Shown here piece by piece: positions 41,954-50,700 of a stretch of DNA of 64,000 nucleotides. Both the position numbers and the translations under genes were made by a program. The notes under the pieces are model-generated. The model worked only from the letters and a program-made list of their open reading frames with translations, searched no databases and was not told the origin of the DNA. Source of the DNA: Kibdelosporangium aridum (GTDB taxonomy: Bacteria; Actinomycetota; Actinomycetes; Mycobacteriales; Pseudonocardiaceae); contig NZ_FWXV01000021.1 in NCBI RefSeq assembly GCF_900176515.1, positions 30,140-94,139 of the forward strand, read 5' to 3'. Numbering within the stretch: position 1 is the first letter of the stretch; every line of letters starts with the position of its first letter.

Positions 41954-42547
41954 ATGCCGGTGTCTAAGTCGCAGGGCATCCAAGCCCTGCCCAGCGGTGC
42001 ACGCAGCCAGCGGGTGCACGAGTCCGCCCTGGCAGCCGCTGTCGACCTGCTCAAGGAAGGCGGCCTGAGCGCGGCGACCTGCGACGCGGTCTCCGCACGC
42101 TCTGGCGTGAGCAAGGCGACGATCTACAAGCACTGGCCGTCCAAAACGGCCATCGCAGCAGAGGCGTTCGGCCGATGGATGGGCGAGGCCCTTCCCCTGC
42201 CGGACACCGGCACAGCCGTCGGTGACCTGACCGAGCAGGTCCGTCAGGTGAGCGCGTTCTACGCGGCCCAACCGGTGTTCGCGCAGCTCCTCGCGGCGTG
42301 TGTCACCGATCCCACAGGCGCGCCTTACTTCCGGCACTTTTTCCTCGCCGACCGTCGCAAGGCGGTCGCGACGCTGTGGCAACGGGCAGTCGATCGTGGC
42401 GAGGTGAAACCGTCGATCGACGCGGAGACGGCCACCGACATCTTGTTCGGCCCGTTGATCTTCCGGGTGATGACTGGCCACAAGCCGCTCACCCAGGAAG
42501 AGGCCGACAAGATCGTGGCCGCGGCGCTCGGCGGACTACTTCGCTGA
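41954..42547 (+). CDS. TetR/AcrR-family transcriptional regulator
   Basis: 197 residues. The N-terminal HTH is ALAAAVDLLKEGGLSAATCD then SGVSKATIYKHWPSKTAIAA, and the C-terminal ligand domain is ~130 residues ending EEADKIVAAALGGLLR. It lies 87 bp after the aldo/keto reductase on the same strand and probably represses the operon through the dyad at 40962-40981. The 3' end overlaps convergent uvrD2 by 12 bp. A 34-codon frame in the gap is not credible as a gene. Confidence 0.9.
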   Translation: MPVSKSQGIQALPSGARSQRVHESALAAAVDLLKEGGLSAATCDAVSARSGVSKATIYKHWPSKTAIAAEAFGRWMGEALPLPDTGTAVGDLTEQVRQVSAFYAAQPVFAQLLAACVTDPTGAPYFRHFFLADRRKAVATLWQRAVDRGEVKPSIDAETATDILFGPLIFRVMTGHKPLTQEEADKIVAAALGGLLR

Positions 42548-44623
42548 CCCGTTGTTCACCAGCGCAAGCACGTCCTCGCCGAACCGGTTGAGCTTGGCCG
42601 CGCCGATCCCGGAGATCGAGACCAGGCCAGCCGGGTCGGTCGGGCGTTGCTCCGCGATCGCCATCAGGGTCGCGTCAGTGAAGACAACGTACGCAGGAAC
42701 CTTGAGCTCCTTGGCACGCGTCATCCGCCAGTCGCGCAGTTTGCTCAGCAGCTCCTCGTCGACGTCCGACGGGCAATCCGTGCACCGCCCCAGTTTGGTC
42801 GCGACCGTACCGACCAGCGATCGGCCACAGACGCGGCACGACAGCTTCGCCGCCGGGCCCTTGGTGTGGTTGTGGTTGTTGTCCCGCCGCACCAACCGGG
42901 CCGTCGGGTGATCGTCCGGGATCAGGCCATAAAGGAACCTGCAACGCCGCCGGTGCCGACGCCCGCCCGGCGAGCGTGACAACGACCACGACAGCCAGAG
43001 ATGTTCGCGAGCACGCGTCACCCCGACGTAGAGCAGTCGGCGTTCCTCCTCGATCGCGGGCTCGTCACCGTCGGCGAACTGGATCGGCAACGTCCCATCG
43101 ACCAGCCCGATCAGGAAAACCGCGTCCCATTCAAGGCCCTTCGACGCGTGCAACGACGCCAGCGTCACTCCCTCGACCGTCGGCGGATGCTGCGCAGCCG
43201 CACGCGTTTCAAGTTCGGCGACGAACCTGGGCAGGTCCGCGCCCTGCACCGTGGCGGTCAGTTCCTCGGCCAACTCCACAATGGCCAGCAACGATTCCCA
43301 GCGCTCTCGCGCCGATCCACCGGTCGGCGGTTCGGCGGTCAGCCCGACCCGCTCCAACGTCCGCCGGACCAGATCCGGCAATTCGCCCTCGGGCGCGTCC
43401 GCGCTCGCCATCCGCAGTGCCGACATGGCCTGCCGGACCTCTTGGCGCTCGAAGAACCGCTCCCCACCGCGCACCAGGTATGGGATTCCGGCCTCGGTCA
43501 GTGCCTGCTCGTATGCCTCGGACTGCGCGTTGACCCGGTACAGCACGGCGATCTCACTCAGCGGCGTGCCCGCGTCCACCAAGTCCTTGATCCGCTCGGC
43601 AACGGCCGCCGCCTCGGCCGGCTCGTCGTCGTATTCATGGAATTGCGGCACCGGACCGGCCGGCCGCTGGCCGATCAGCTTGAGCCGCGAACCCGCGGGA
43701 CGATCACGCGCCGCCGAGATGACCTGGTTGGCCAGCGTGACCACCTGCGGAGTCGAGCGGTAGTCACGTTCCAGTCGGATCACGCTCGCCTCGGGAAAGC
43801 GCCGTGTGAACTCCAGCAGCGGCCGCGGCGACGCACCCGCGAACGAGTAGATCGTCTGGTTCGCGTCGCCAACCACAGTCAGGTCGTCGCGTTGCCCGAG
43901 CCAACCGTCGAGCACGCGTTGCTGCAGTGGCGTGACGTCCTGATATTCGTCCACCACGAAACAGCGGTAGCGCTCATGGAACTCCTCGGCGACCTGAGGG
44001 TGCTCCTCCAGTACGGCCGCGGTGTGCAGCAACAGGTCGTCGAAGTCCAGGAGTTTCGCCCTGTTCTTGAGTTTCTCGTAGCCCTGGTAGACGGCGACGA
44101 CCTGCTCAGCGGGCACTGGAGGCGTGCGATGCCTGCGCCGGATCGCATCCGGGTAGTCGTCCGGCGAGACCAGCGACGCTTTCGCCCACTCGATCTCGCT
44201 GGCCAGGTCACGCAGCACCTCGACCTCGGTGGGCGCACCGACCTTGTGCGCGGCCTGGCCGATCAGCCGCAGCTTGCCCTCGATCAGATTCCACGGCGCG
44301 TCACCGACCACCCGCGGCCAGAAATACCGAAGCTGCCGCAATGCCGCACTGTGAAACGTCCGCGCCTGCGCCGCCGGAATGCCCAGCGCCCGCAACCGGG
44401 TGCGCATCTCACCGGCCGCGCGGTTGGTGAACGTCACAGCGAGGACCTGACCTGCGGAGACGTGCCCGGTATGGCAGAGATAGGCGATCCGATGGGTGAT
44501 CGTCCGTGTTTTGCCTGTGCCCGCGCCGGCGAGTACGCAGACCGGTCCGCGCGGGGCCTGCACTGCCGCGCGCTGCTCCGGATCCAGGCCCTCCAGGAGG
44601 TTTTTTTCTGCTTCGCCGACCAT
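42536..44623 (-). CDS. uvrD2: ATP-dependent DNA helicase UvrD2
   Basis: 695-residue SF1A helicase. Walker A is GAGTGKTRTITHRIAYL near 33-49, motif II VDEYQDVTPLQQ near 225, GLEWDAVFLIGLVDGTLP near 475 and YVGVTRAREHLW near 515. A tetracysteine module (CRVCGRS ... CTDCPS) joins the helicase core to a C-terminal HRDC domain (YVVFTDATLMAIAEQRP), the layout that separates UvrD2 from UvrD1. It unwinds 3'-5' in repair. Start is ATG at 44623. Confidence 0.95.
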   Translation of the reverse strand: MVGEAEKNLLEGLDPEQRAAVQAPRGPVCVLAGAGTGKTRTITHRIAYLCHTGHVSAGQVLAVTFTNRAAGEMRTRLRALGIPAAQARTFHSAALRQLRYFWPRVVGDAPWNLIEGKLRLIGQAAHKVGAPTEVEVLRDLASEIEWAKASLVSPDDYPDAIRRRHRTPPVPAEQVVAVYQGYEKLKNRAKLLDFDDLLLHTAAVLEEHPQVAEEFHERYRCFVVDEYQDVTPLQQRVLDGWLGQRDDLTVVGDANQTIYSFAGASPRPLLEFTRRFPEASVIRLERDYRSTPQVVTLANQVISAARDRPAGSRLKLIGQRPAGPVPQFHEYDDEPAEAAAVAERIKDLVDAGTPLSEIAVLYRVNAQSEAYEQALTEAGIPYLVRGGERFFERQEVRQAMSALRMASADAPEGELPDLVRRTLERVGLTAEPPTGGSARERWESLLAIVELAEELTATVQGADLPRFVAELETRAAAQHPPTVEGVTLASLHASKGLEWDAVFLIGLVDGTLPIQFADGDEPAIEEERRLLYVGVTRAREHLWLSWSLSRSPGGRRHRRRCRFLYGLIPDDHPTARLVRRDNNHNHTKGPAAKLSCRVCGRSLVGTVATKLGRCTDCPSDVDEELLSKLRDWRMTRAKELKVPAYVVFTDATLMAIAEQRPTDPAGLVSISGIGAAKLNRFGEDVLALVNNGSAK

Positions 44624-44681
44624 GATTTCATCCTGACAGAGCCCGTCTCGGAGCCGTCAACGCGTTGGGCGGGCGTGTCGG

Positions 44682-44700
44682 TGCGAACGGTCCGTTCGCA
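44682..44700. promoter_or_regulatory. 19-bp palindrome upstream of uvrD2
   Basis: TGCGAACGG-T-CCGTTCGCA is a perfect dyad 59 bp upstream of uvrD2. It resembles a LexA-type CGAAC...GTTCG box, but the half-sites are 5 bp apart rather than 4, so LexA binding is doubtful. A related half (GGCGAACGGTCTCTTCG) recurs near 44899. Confidence 0.4.
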
Positions 44701-44773
44701 AATCTAGTTGTCCACAACCACCCAGTAACCCTTTGACCAGCCCTTATCCCGAGTAGACTGGGTTCGGGGTCGC

Positions 44774-44876
44774 CCCCCGGGAGTGGTGGGGGCTGTCTTC
44801 TCGGCGCCTCCTGGGAGTGGTGGGGGCTGTCATCTTGGCGCCTCCCGGCAGCGGTGGGGCTGTCTTCTTTTCGCGA
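44774..44876. repeat. Three 34-bp tandem repeats upstream of the DUF4191 gene
   Basis: Units starting near 44779, 44813 and 44847 share GGGAGTGGTGGGGGCTGTC followed by TTGGCGCCTCC; the third unit is diverged. The plus strand is strongly G/T-rich. They lie 70-175 bp before the DUF4191 start. Confidence 0.8.
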
Positions 44877-44949
44877 GGGTGGCGTGCGGTTGGGCGTCGG
44901 GGCGAACGGTCTCTTCGTACGGTTTCGCCCGGCCCGTATCCTGGTCTTC

Positions 44950-45678
44950 ATGGCCAGTAAGCAGGACAAGGAAGCCCTCAAGGCGGCTAAGGCCGCGCGC
45001 AAGGCGGAGTCGAAGGCGAAGCGCAGCCAGATCTGGCAGGCCTTCAAGATGCAGCGCAAGGAAGACAAGCTGCTGATCCCGTGGATGCTCGGGGTCTTCC
45101 TGGTGATCACCGCGGCGGTGTTCCTGCTCGGCATGCTGTTCGACATCCACTGGATGGCGCTGCCGGTCGGCATCATGTTCGGTGTGCTCGGCGCGGTGAT
45201 CGTGTTCGGCCGTCGCGTGCAGCGCAACGTGTTCAGCAAGGCTGACGGTCAGCCGGGTGCGGGCGCGTGGGCGCTGGAGAACCTCAAGCGTGGCTGGCGC
45301 GTCACCCCGACCGTCGCCGCGACGACCCAGCTCGACGCGGTGCACCGTGTCTTGGGCCGTCCGGGCATTGTGCTGGTCGCCGAGGGCGCGCCGCACCGGG
45401 TGAAGACGCTGCTCGCGCAGGAGAAGAAGCGCATTTCGCGCCTGGTCGGCGACACCCCGATCTACGACCTGATCATCGGCAACGAGGAAGGCCAGGTTCC
45501 GCTGGCCAAGCTGCAGTCGCGGCTGATGAAGCTGCCCCGCAACCTCGGCCCCAAGCAGGTCGACGTGATCGAGAAGCGGCTGTCCGCGCTGGCCAGCCGT
45601 GGCGCCGCGCTGCCGAAGGGCCCGATGCCGCAGGGCGCCAAGATGCGCAACGTGCAGCGCACCATCCGCCGCCGCTGA
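44950..45678 (+). CDS. DUF4191 family membrane protein
   Basis: 242 residues. The N-terminus is Lys/Ala-rich and cytoplasmic (KQDKEALKAAKAARKAESKA). Two helices follow near residues 44-85 (LLIPWMLGVFLVITAAVFLL; MALPVGIMFGVLGAVIVFG), then a soluble C-terminal domain with GRPGIVLVAEGAPHRVKTLL and RISRLVGDTPIYDLIIG, which is typical of DUF4191. Function unknown. ATG at 44950 is chosen; the longer frame crosses the tandem repeats. It abuts the convergent histidine kinase gene with no gap. Confidence 0.85.
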   Translation: MASKQDKEALKAAKAARKAESKAKRSQIWQAFKMQRKEDKLLIPWMLGVFLVITAAVFLLGMLFDIHWMALPVGIMFGVLGAVIVFGRRVQRNVFSKADGQPGAGAWALENLKRGWRVTPTVAATTQLDAVHRVLGRPGIVLVAEGAPHRVKTLLAQEKKRISRLVGDTPIYDLIIGNEEGQVPLAKLQSRLMKLPRNLGPKQVDVIEKRLSALASRGAALPKGPMPQGAKMRNVQRTIRRR

Positions 45679-47670
45679 TCAACGATTCCGTAACGGAAGT
45701 ACCGCTCGGACAAGCGTTCCGTGCTCGGTGGATTGGCAGGAGAACTGGCCTGCGATCTCCTGTGCCCGCTGGGCCATGAATTTCAGTCCCATGCCGCGGC
45801 TGCCGGCGTCGGTCGGCAGCCCGACCCCGTCGTCCTGGATCTCCACGACCACGCCCTCGCCGTTGATCGACAGGCTGACCGATGCCGAGGTCGCCTTGGC
45901 GTGCTTCACGACGTTGGTCAGCGCCTCGGCGACGATCCGGTACGCGGCGACCTCGATGGACTGCGACAACGCAGACACGTCGTCCGGCAGTTGGGTCTCC
46001 ACCTTCAGCGTCGGCGCTGACAGGAACAGCGCGAGTTCACGAAGCGCGCCAACCAGTCCCAGCGTTTCCAGCTCCGGCGGTCGCAAGCGGTACGCGACCC
46101 GGCGCACGATGCCCAACGCGTCGTGGATAGCAGTCACCGCACGGTCCATCAGCTCGATAGCCGGTGCGTCATCCGGCAACTTCGCGCGCACGGCGTCGAG
46201 TTGCAGCCGGATGCCCGCGAGCGTCGGTCCCACGTCGTCGTGCAAGTCGCGCGAGAGCCGTCCTCGTTCTTCCTCGCGCGCGGTGACCAACTGTTCCCGG
46301 CTGCGTAGGAGTTCCTCGTCCAACCGAAGTGCGGCGACGACAGGCGCCACTTGGTCAGCTAAGGACGCGAGCGCTTGGGTCAGCATCTCGTCCAGGTGCG
46401 TACGTCCCTCGGGTGCCCCGACGAGCAACCTGCCGACGACCGTGCCGCGGTGCCAGAGGACGAAGGTCACCGGTTCGGCTTCGTCGTCGGCGCATTTGCG
46501 CACTTCGGCCAATGTCCGCCCGCCATCGGGTGTTTCGAGTTCGAGCCGGGCGAACCGCAGGTGCAGCGAGTTGACGATCTCCTCGCACACCGCGGCGGGC
46601 ACTTCGGACACCTCGATGCGATCGCGCATCCGTTGTCCCAGAGCGGTTACGGCTTCGACGATGTCGACACGCCTGCCCCACGCGACCTGCCGGACCCACC
46701 GCGTCAGCAGCAACGCGATCGGGAAGATCGCGGCACCAACGATTCCGGCCTCGAACGCCGTGTCGATCGGCGTGATGAACGACAGGCTCGCGTAGAGCCC
46801 GAGGTAGCACGCCAGCAGGGTGACCGTGACGACCAACCCCACAATCGCCCGGCGCACCGCGAGATCCAAGTCGTACAACCGATCCCGCGTGACGGCGACC
46901 GCGACCGCGGTCGGCACGAGCGCCGCGGCGAGGACTTCGAGAATGTGGTCCACCACGATGGGCATCGCCACGAAGTTGCGCAGAACCGCTTGTGCGCCAC
47001 CGAAAAGCAGCACCCAGAACAGCAGTGACAGCCGCCGCGCCTGCACGCCCGTCGACCTGCGCCACCGGACGCCCAGACCGATCAACGCGATCACCGACGC
47101 GGCGATCAGAATGACCTCGGACGTCTCGACCAGGAACGTCGCAAACCCTTGCAGCTCAGGGACAGCGGCTGGATTGTGGACGGTGTACTTGCTGCCGTGC
47201 ACGCCTTCGGACAGCGTCCCACCGACCAGGTACGCCACGATCCCGAACGACGCGAACCCGACCGCCCACCACCAACGCTTACTCGGCAGCCTGCCGTCCG
47301 GGTAGATCAACGGCAGCAAGGTCGCGATCGCCCAGATCGGCGGCGACCACCCGGCGTGCTGAATCGCCTCGAACAGCCGGGCGGCTGGGTCGTCCGGTGA
47401 ATCGAACGCGCCGACCAACGCGGTCATCAAGGCCATGAAGCCGTCCCACGCGGCGATCGTGACCAGCGCCCAGCCGACCAGGTTGCGGGGCTTGCGCCAG
47501 GTCACCAGGAAGCCCATGGCGGCGTAGAAGATCGCGATCTCGACGTCCAGCGGCATGGCGGCGTACCCGGAGTAGCCCCACGCGTCGAGCGCCTCGGTGA
47601 CGATCGCCGCGGCCACGCCGGTGAGCAGCCCGAACAGCGCCAGGCCCGCGGCGATCAACCGGCCGGTCAA
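45679..47670 (-). CDS. Orphan sensor histidine kinase (HisKA_3)
   Basis: 663 residues. About nine N-terminal hydrophobic helices (~1-320) are followed by a GAF-like region (ICEEIVNSLHLRFARLEL), the phospho-acceptor box LSRDLHDDVGPTLAGIRLQL with His near 475, and HATPase motifs EALTNVVKHAKATS and EIQDDGVGLP. No response regulator is adjacent. Its start overlaps the RDD gene stop by 4 bp, so the two are coupled and transcribed together. The signal is unknown, probably a membrane or small-molecule cue. Confidence 0.88.
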   Translation of the reverse strand: MTGRLIAAGLALFGLLTGVAAAIVTEALDAWGYSGYAAMPLDVEIAIFYAAMGFLVTWRKPRNLVGWALVTIAAWDGFMALMTALVGAFDSPDDPAARLFEAIQHAGWSPPIWAIATLLPLIYPDGRLPSKRWWWAVGFASFGIVAYLVGGTLSEGVHGSKYTVHNPAAVPELQGFATFLVETSEVILIAASVIALIGLGVRWRRSTGVQARRLSLLFWVLLFGGAQAVLRNFVAMPIVVDHILEVLAAALVPTAVAVAVTRDRLYDLDLAVRRAIVGLVVTVTLLACYLGLYASLSFITPIDTAFEAGIVGAAIFPIALLLTRWVRQVAWGRRVDIVEAVTALGQRMRDRIEVSEVPAAVCEEIVNSLHLRFARLELETPDGGRTLAEVRKCADDEAEPVTFVLWHRGTVVGRLLVGAPEGRTHLDEMLTQALASLADQVAPVVAALRLDEELLRSREQLVTAREEERGRLSRDLHDDVGPTLAGIRLQLDAVRAKLPDDAPAIELMDRAVTAIHDALGIVRRVAYRLRPPELETLGLVGALRELALFLSAPTLKVETQLPDDVSALSQSIEVAAYRIVAEALTNVVKHAKATSASVSLSINGEGVVVEIQDDGVGLPTDAGSRGMGLKFMAQRAQEIAGQFSCQSTEHGTLVRAVLPLRNR

Positions 47671-48140
47671 CGGGTGCGCACGACCACCGTGCCGAAGAGC
47701 TTGTCGTGAAGTCCCCTGCGGTCGGCGTCCCAGATCGCGGCAGGGATGATCAACGCGACCAGGATTGTCCTCGGTATCGCGCGCAGTGGACCGACCATCG
47801 GGTTCTCACCCAGCCGGGCGACACGGATACCAAGCATCTTCATACCGGGCGTGAACCCGAAGAAGGAAACGGCGATCACCGTGATCAGGAACCACGCCAG
47901 CAAACTCCAGTTCCGGGGCAGCTCAGGCGCGGTGAACAGGCCTGCGACCAGGCCTGACAGCACGGCGTCGATCAACAGGGCAAGCGCGCGCACGCCTGTT
48001 CCGGCCACCGAGCCGGGGCCCTCTTCGGGGAGCCCCAAGCGCTCGCCCGGGTAGCTCTGCGCGGGACGGTCGCCGGCGTCCGCGCCAGGCTCGAGCGCGG
48101 CGCGGGGCCCGGACAACCACGATCCGGTCCACCTTGTCAC
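47667..48140 (-). CDS. RDD family membrane protein
   Basis: 157 residues from GTG at 48140. The N-terminus MTRWTGSWLSGPRAALEPG matches actinobacterial RDD proteins encoded beside glnA. Then come RALALLIDAVLSGLVAGLF (the R...D of the RDD motif), FGFTPGMKMLGIRVARLGE and WDADRRGLHDKLFGTVVV. About three hydrophobic helices are present; function is unknown. A longer GTG start at 48164 exists. It is divergent from glnA. Confidence 0.85.
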   Translation of the reverse strand: MTRWTGSWLSGPRAALEPGADAGDRPAQSYPGERLGLPEEGPGSVAGTGVRALALLIDAVLSGLVAGLFTAPELPRNWSLLAWFLITVIAVSFFGFTPGMKMLGIRVARLGENPMVGPLRAIPRTILVALIIPAAIWDADRRGLHDKLFGTVVVRTR

Positions 48141-48208
48141 CCCACCAGAGTAGAACCACGTCACAAGGCGCCGTCCAACGCCTCACAATTCCGGCATTGC
48201 GAGGCTCG

Positions 48209-48246
48209 TTAACATCGGCGAAACATCCGGGTGACGGTCGGGCAAC
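48209..48246 (+). promoter_or_regulatory. GlnR box upstream of glnA
   Basis: TTAAC-n6-GAAAC-n6-GTGAC-n6-GCAAC (48209-48213, 48220-48224, 48231-48235, 48242-48246). Both a/b site pairs match the actinobacterial GlnR consensus with exact 6-bp spacing, 73 bp before the glnA start. It predicts nitrogen control of glnA. Confidence 0.88.
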
Positions 48247-48318
48247 ACCACGCTCATAGCTTCACGACGGAAGTGGGGCGCCCGTCGGCGCCAAGCACTG
48301 AGTAAGGAGCCTACGAGC

Positions 48319-49743
48319 GTGTTCAATAGCCCCGACGAGGTCTTGCGCTTCATCAAGGACGAGCAGGTTCGGTTCGTCGACGTCCGGTTCTGTGACCTGC
48401 CGGGCATCATGCAGCACTTCACGGTCCCGGCGGAATCGTTCGACGAGTCCGCGTTCGAGGATGGCCTGGCCTTCGACGGGTCCTCGGTCCGGGGCTTCCA
48501 GTCGATCCACGAATCGGACATGCTGCTGCTGCCGGACCCCTACACCGCGCGCGTGGACCCGTTCCGGATCGAGAAGACCCTGATCCTGAACTTCTTCGTG
48601 CACGACCCCTTCACCCGTGAGCCCTACAGCCGCGACCCGCGCAACATCGCGCGCAAGGCGGAGCAGTACATCACGGAGTCCGGCATCGCGGACACCGCGT
48701 ACTTCGGCCCGGAGGCGGAGTTCTACATCTTCGACTCGGTGCGCTTCGACAACGCCGAGAACGGCTCCTTCCACGAGATCGACTCGGTCGAGGGCTGGTG
48801 GAACACCGGCGCGGACGAGGAAGGCGGAAACCGCGGGTACAAGACGAAGTTCAAGGGTGGCTACTTCCCGGTGCCGCCGGTCGACCACTTCGCCGACCTG
48901 CGTGACCAGATCTCGCTGAACCTGATCAACTCCGGTTTCACGGTGGAGCGCGCGCACCACGAGGTGGGCACCGCGGGCCAGGCGGAGATCAACTACAAGT
49001 TCAACACCCTGCTGCACGCGGCGGACGACCTGCAGCTGTTCAAGTACATCGTGAAGAACACGGCGTGGGCCGCGGGCAAGACCGCGACCTTCATGCCGAA
49101 GCCCCTCTACGGCGACAACGGCTCGGGCATGCACGCCCACCAGTCGCTGTGGAAGGACGGCGAGCCGCTGTTCCACGACGAGTCCGGCTACGCAGGTCTC
49201 TCGGACGCGGCACGTCACTACATCGGCGGAATCCTGCACCACGCGCCGTCGCTGCTGGCGTTCACGAACCCGACGGTGAACTCGTACCACCGTCTGGTGC
49301 CGGGCTTCGAGGCCCCGGTGAGCCTGGTGTACTCGCAGCGCAACCGTTCGGCCTGTGTGCGCATCCCGGTGACCGGCAACAACCCGAAGGCCAAGCGCAT
49401 CGAGTTCCGCTGCCCCGACTCGTCGGGTAACCCGTACCTCGCCTTCTCGGCGATGGTGATGGCGGGCCTCGACGGCATCAAGAACAAGATCGAGCCGCCA
49501 GCCCCGATCGACAAGGACCTCTACGAGCTGCCGCCCGAGGAGGCCAAGAACGTCAAGCAGGTCCCGGCCGACCTGGGCACGGTGCTCGACACCCTCGAGG
49601 GCGACCACGAGTTCCTGCTCGAGGGCGGCGTGTTCACGCCGGACGTGATCGAGACGTGGATCGCGTTCAAGCGCGAGAACGAGATCGACCCGCTGCGTCT
49701 GCGCCCGCACCCGTACGAGTTCGCCCTGTACTACGACGTCTGA
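48319..49743 (+). CDS. glnA: Type I glutamine synthetase
   Basis: 474 residues forming the dodecameric enzyme glutamate + NH3 + ATP to glutamine. Signatures are FDGSSVRGFQSIHESDM, YFGPEAEFYIFD, NGSGMHAHQSLW, the ATP region KPLYGDNGSG, and RCPDSSGNPYLAFSAM. The adenylylation site Tyr lies in KDLYELPPEEAKNVKQVP near residue 402; its modifying enzyme GlnE is encoded at 57282-60212. GTG start at 48319 with AAGGAG 13 nt upstream. A GlnR box precedes it and a hairpin terminator follows. Confidence 0.97.
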   Translation: MFNSPDEVLRFIKDEQVRFVDVRFCDLPGIMQHFTVPAESFDESAFEDGLAFDGSSVRGFQSIHESDMLLLPDPYTARVDPFRIEKTLILNFFVHDPFTREPYSRDPRNIARKAEQYITESGIADTAYFGPEAEFYIFDSVRFDNAENGSFHEIDSVEGWWNTGADEEGGNRGYKTKFKGGYFPVPPVDHFADLRDQISLNLINSGFTVERAHHEVGTAGQAEINYKFNTLLHAADDLQLFKYIVKNTAWAAGKTATFMPKPLYGDNGSGMHAHQSLWKDGEPLFHDESGYAGLSDAARHYIGGILHHAPSLLAFTNPTVNSYHRLVPGFEAPVSLVYSQRNRSACVRIPVTGNNPKAKRIEFRCPDSSGNPYLAFSAMVMAGLDGIKNKIEPPAPIDKDLYELPPEEAKNVKQVPADLGTVLDTLEGDHEFLLEGGVFTPDVIETWIAFKRENEIDPLRLRPHPYEFALYYDV

Positions 49744-49809
49744 TCGGCAGTAGTACCCAGCTGGACACCAGGCCGGCGGTCGAGGACATCTCGGCCGCCG
49801 GCCTGATCA
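49735..49809. repeat. Left copy of ~75-bp direct repeat (glnA 3' end)
   Basis: Begins in the last codons of glnA (GACGTCTGATCGGC) and includes TAGTACCCAGCTGGACACC and a hairpin. It matches 52927-53002 along its whole length with about a dozen differences. Confidence 0.85.
49769..49805 (+). terminator. glnA terminator hairpin
   Basis: Perfect 11-bp arms CAGGCCGGCGG and CCGCCGGCCTG around 15 nt, 25 bp after the glnA stop. There is no T-tract, as is usual in high-GC actinomycetes. Confidence 0.65.
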
Positions 49810-49872
49810 GTTTCAGGGCCTCGTCCTACGGCAGCGGCGCCTTCACTCGCAACGCCCGCACCAAGTCCATGG

Positions 49873-50085
49873 TCACTGACACATCGCCCCAAGTTCGCGA
49901 GCAGCCTCCGTGAGCTCCTTCAGAAACTGCACGAACTCCGGGTGCTGCTCGCGATCCGCGGGCGGCACCAGCGTGACTGAGCTCGACGCGTCAGCCATGA
50001 ACAGCCTCGGCGGATCCCACTCATCCTTCGGCTGCACGATCACGCGGGACTGCGAACCAACCTGCCAGTGAGTGCTTACGTTCAT
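49873..50085 (-). CDS. Unknown small protein
   Basis: 70 residues from ATG at 50085: a short beta-rich start (STHWQVGSQSRVIVQPKDEW) and an acidic helical end (FVQFLKELTEAARELGAMC). Family not recognised. It follows the flavoprotein gene by 54 bp on the same strand and is inside the repeat-bounded segment next to glnA. A longer frame to 50127 is possible. Confidence 0.5.
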   Translation of the reverse strand: MNVSTHWQVGSQSRVIVQPKDEWDPPRLFMADASSSVTLVPPADREQHPEFVQFLKELTEAARELGAMCQ

Positions 50086-50139
50086 GCCCGCAAGGAAACC
50101 GGCTACCGGGCGCAACGACCCGGACAAACTGTCCGGGTG

Positions 50140-50700
50140 TCACTGACCTATGTGGACAGCTTCGAAAATCAAATCAAGAATCGCAGCCCACGGAAGTTCC
50201 TTGCCTGGCGCCGACCCCGGCTTGTGCAACGGCCAGATGGCCTCCCCCATGACCAACCGCACGCCAGCTCTCGTCAACTTGGCAATGTGGTCATCCCAGG
50301 CAGGATGGTTCACATGGGCCGCGTTGACACGCGGGAACACCACGACCGGTACTTCACCCAATCCGATCGCTTCACAAACCTGAGTCAGGGCTTGGTTGTC
50401 CGCGATACCGAGCGCCATCTTCGCAACCGTGTTGGAGGTCGCAGGCACGACCGCATAGCAGTCCACCTTCGGATGTGGACTGTCCTCCCAAGGCATCCTC
50501 GGCTTGTGCCGCACCGGAAGCCCGGTCAACTGCTCGATCTTGTCGACCTCACCCATAGCGTCAAGCCATGTCCACGCCGTCGGCGTGAGCGTCACCGCGA
50601 CCCTTAGCCCGCGTTGCATCACCGGCTCGATCAGCTTGGATGCGATCTCTTCGACGCCGCCAGCCGCAGACCCGACCAACCCGACAACGGGACCACTCAT
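50140..50700 (-). CDS. Flavoprotein family protein (HFCD-like)
   Basis: 186 residues with a homo-oligomeric flavin-containing decarboxylase-like Rossmann fold: VVGLVGSAAGGVEEIASKLI at the N-terminus for phosphate binding, VTLTPTAWTWLD near 37, CYAVVPATSNTVAKMALGIA near 83 with the PATxNT motif that contacts flavin, and VVVFPRVNAAHVNHPAW. It could be a decarboxylase or FMN-dependent modifying enzyme; the substrate is unknown. It overlaps the stop of the decayed regulator gene by 1 bp. Confidence 0.82.
   Translation of the reverse strand: MSGPVVGLVGSAAGGVEEIASKLIEPVMQRGLRVAVTLTPTAWTWLDAMGEVDKIEQLTGLPVRHKPRMPWEDSPHPKVDCYAVVPATSNTVAKMALGIADNQALTQVCEAIGLGEVPVVVFPRVNAAHVNHPAWDDHIAKLTRAGVRLVMGEAIWPLHKPGSAPGKELPWAAILDLIFEAVHIGQ

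Noticed and set aside
41863..41967. 34-codon frame overlapping the aldo/keto reductase stop
   Set aside because: It overlaps in a GTGTGATC junction but encodes a short, featureless peptide. It is more likely the spacer before the TetR gene.
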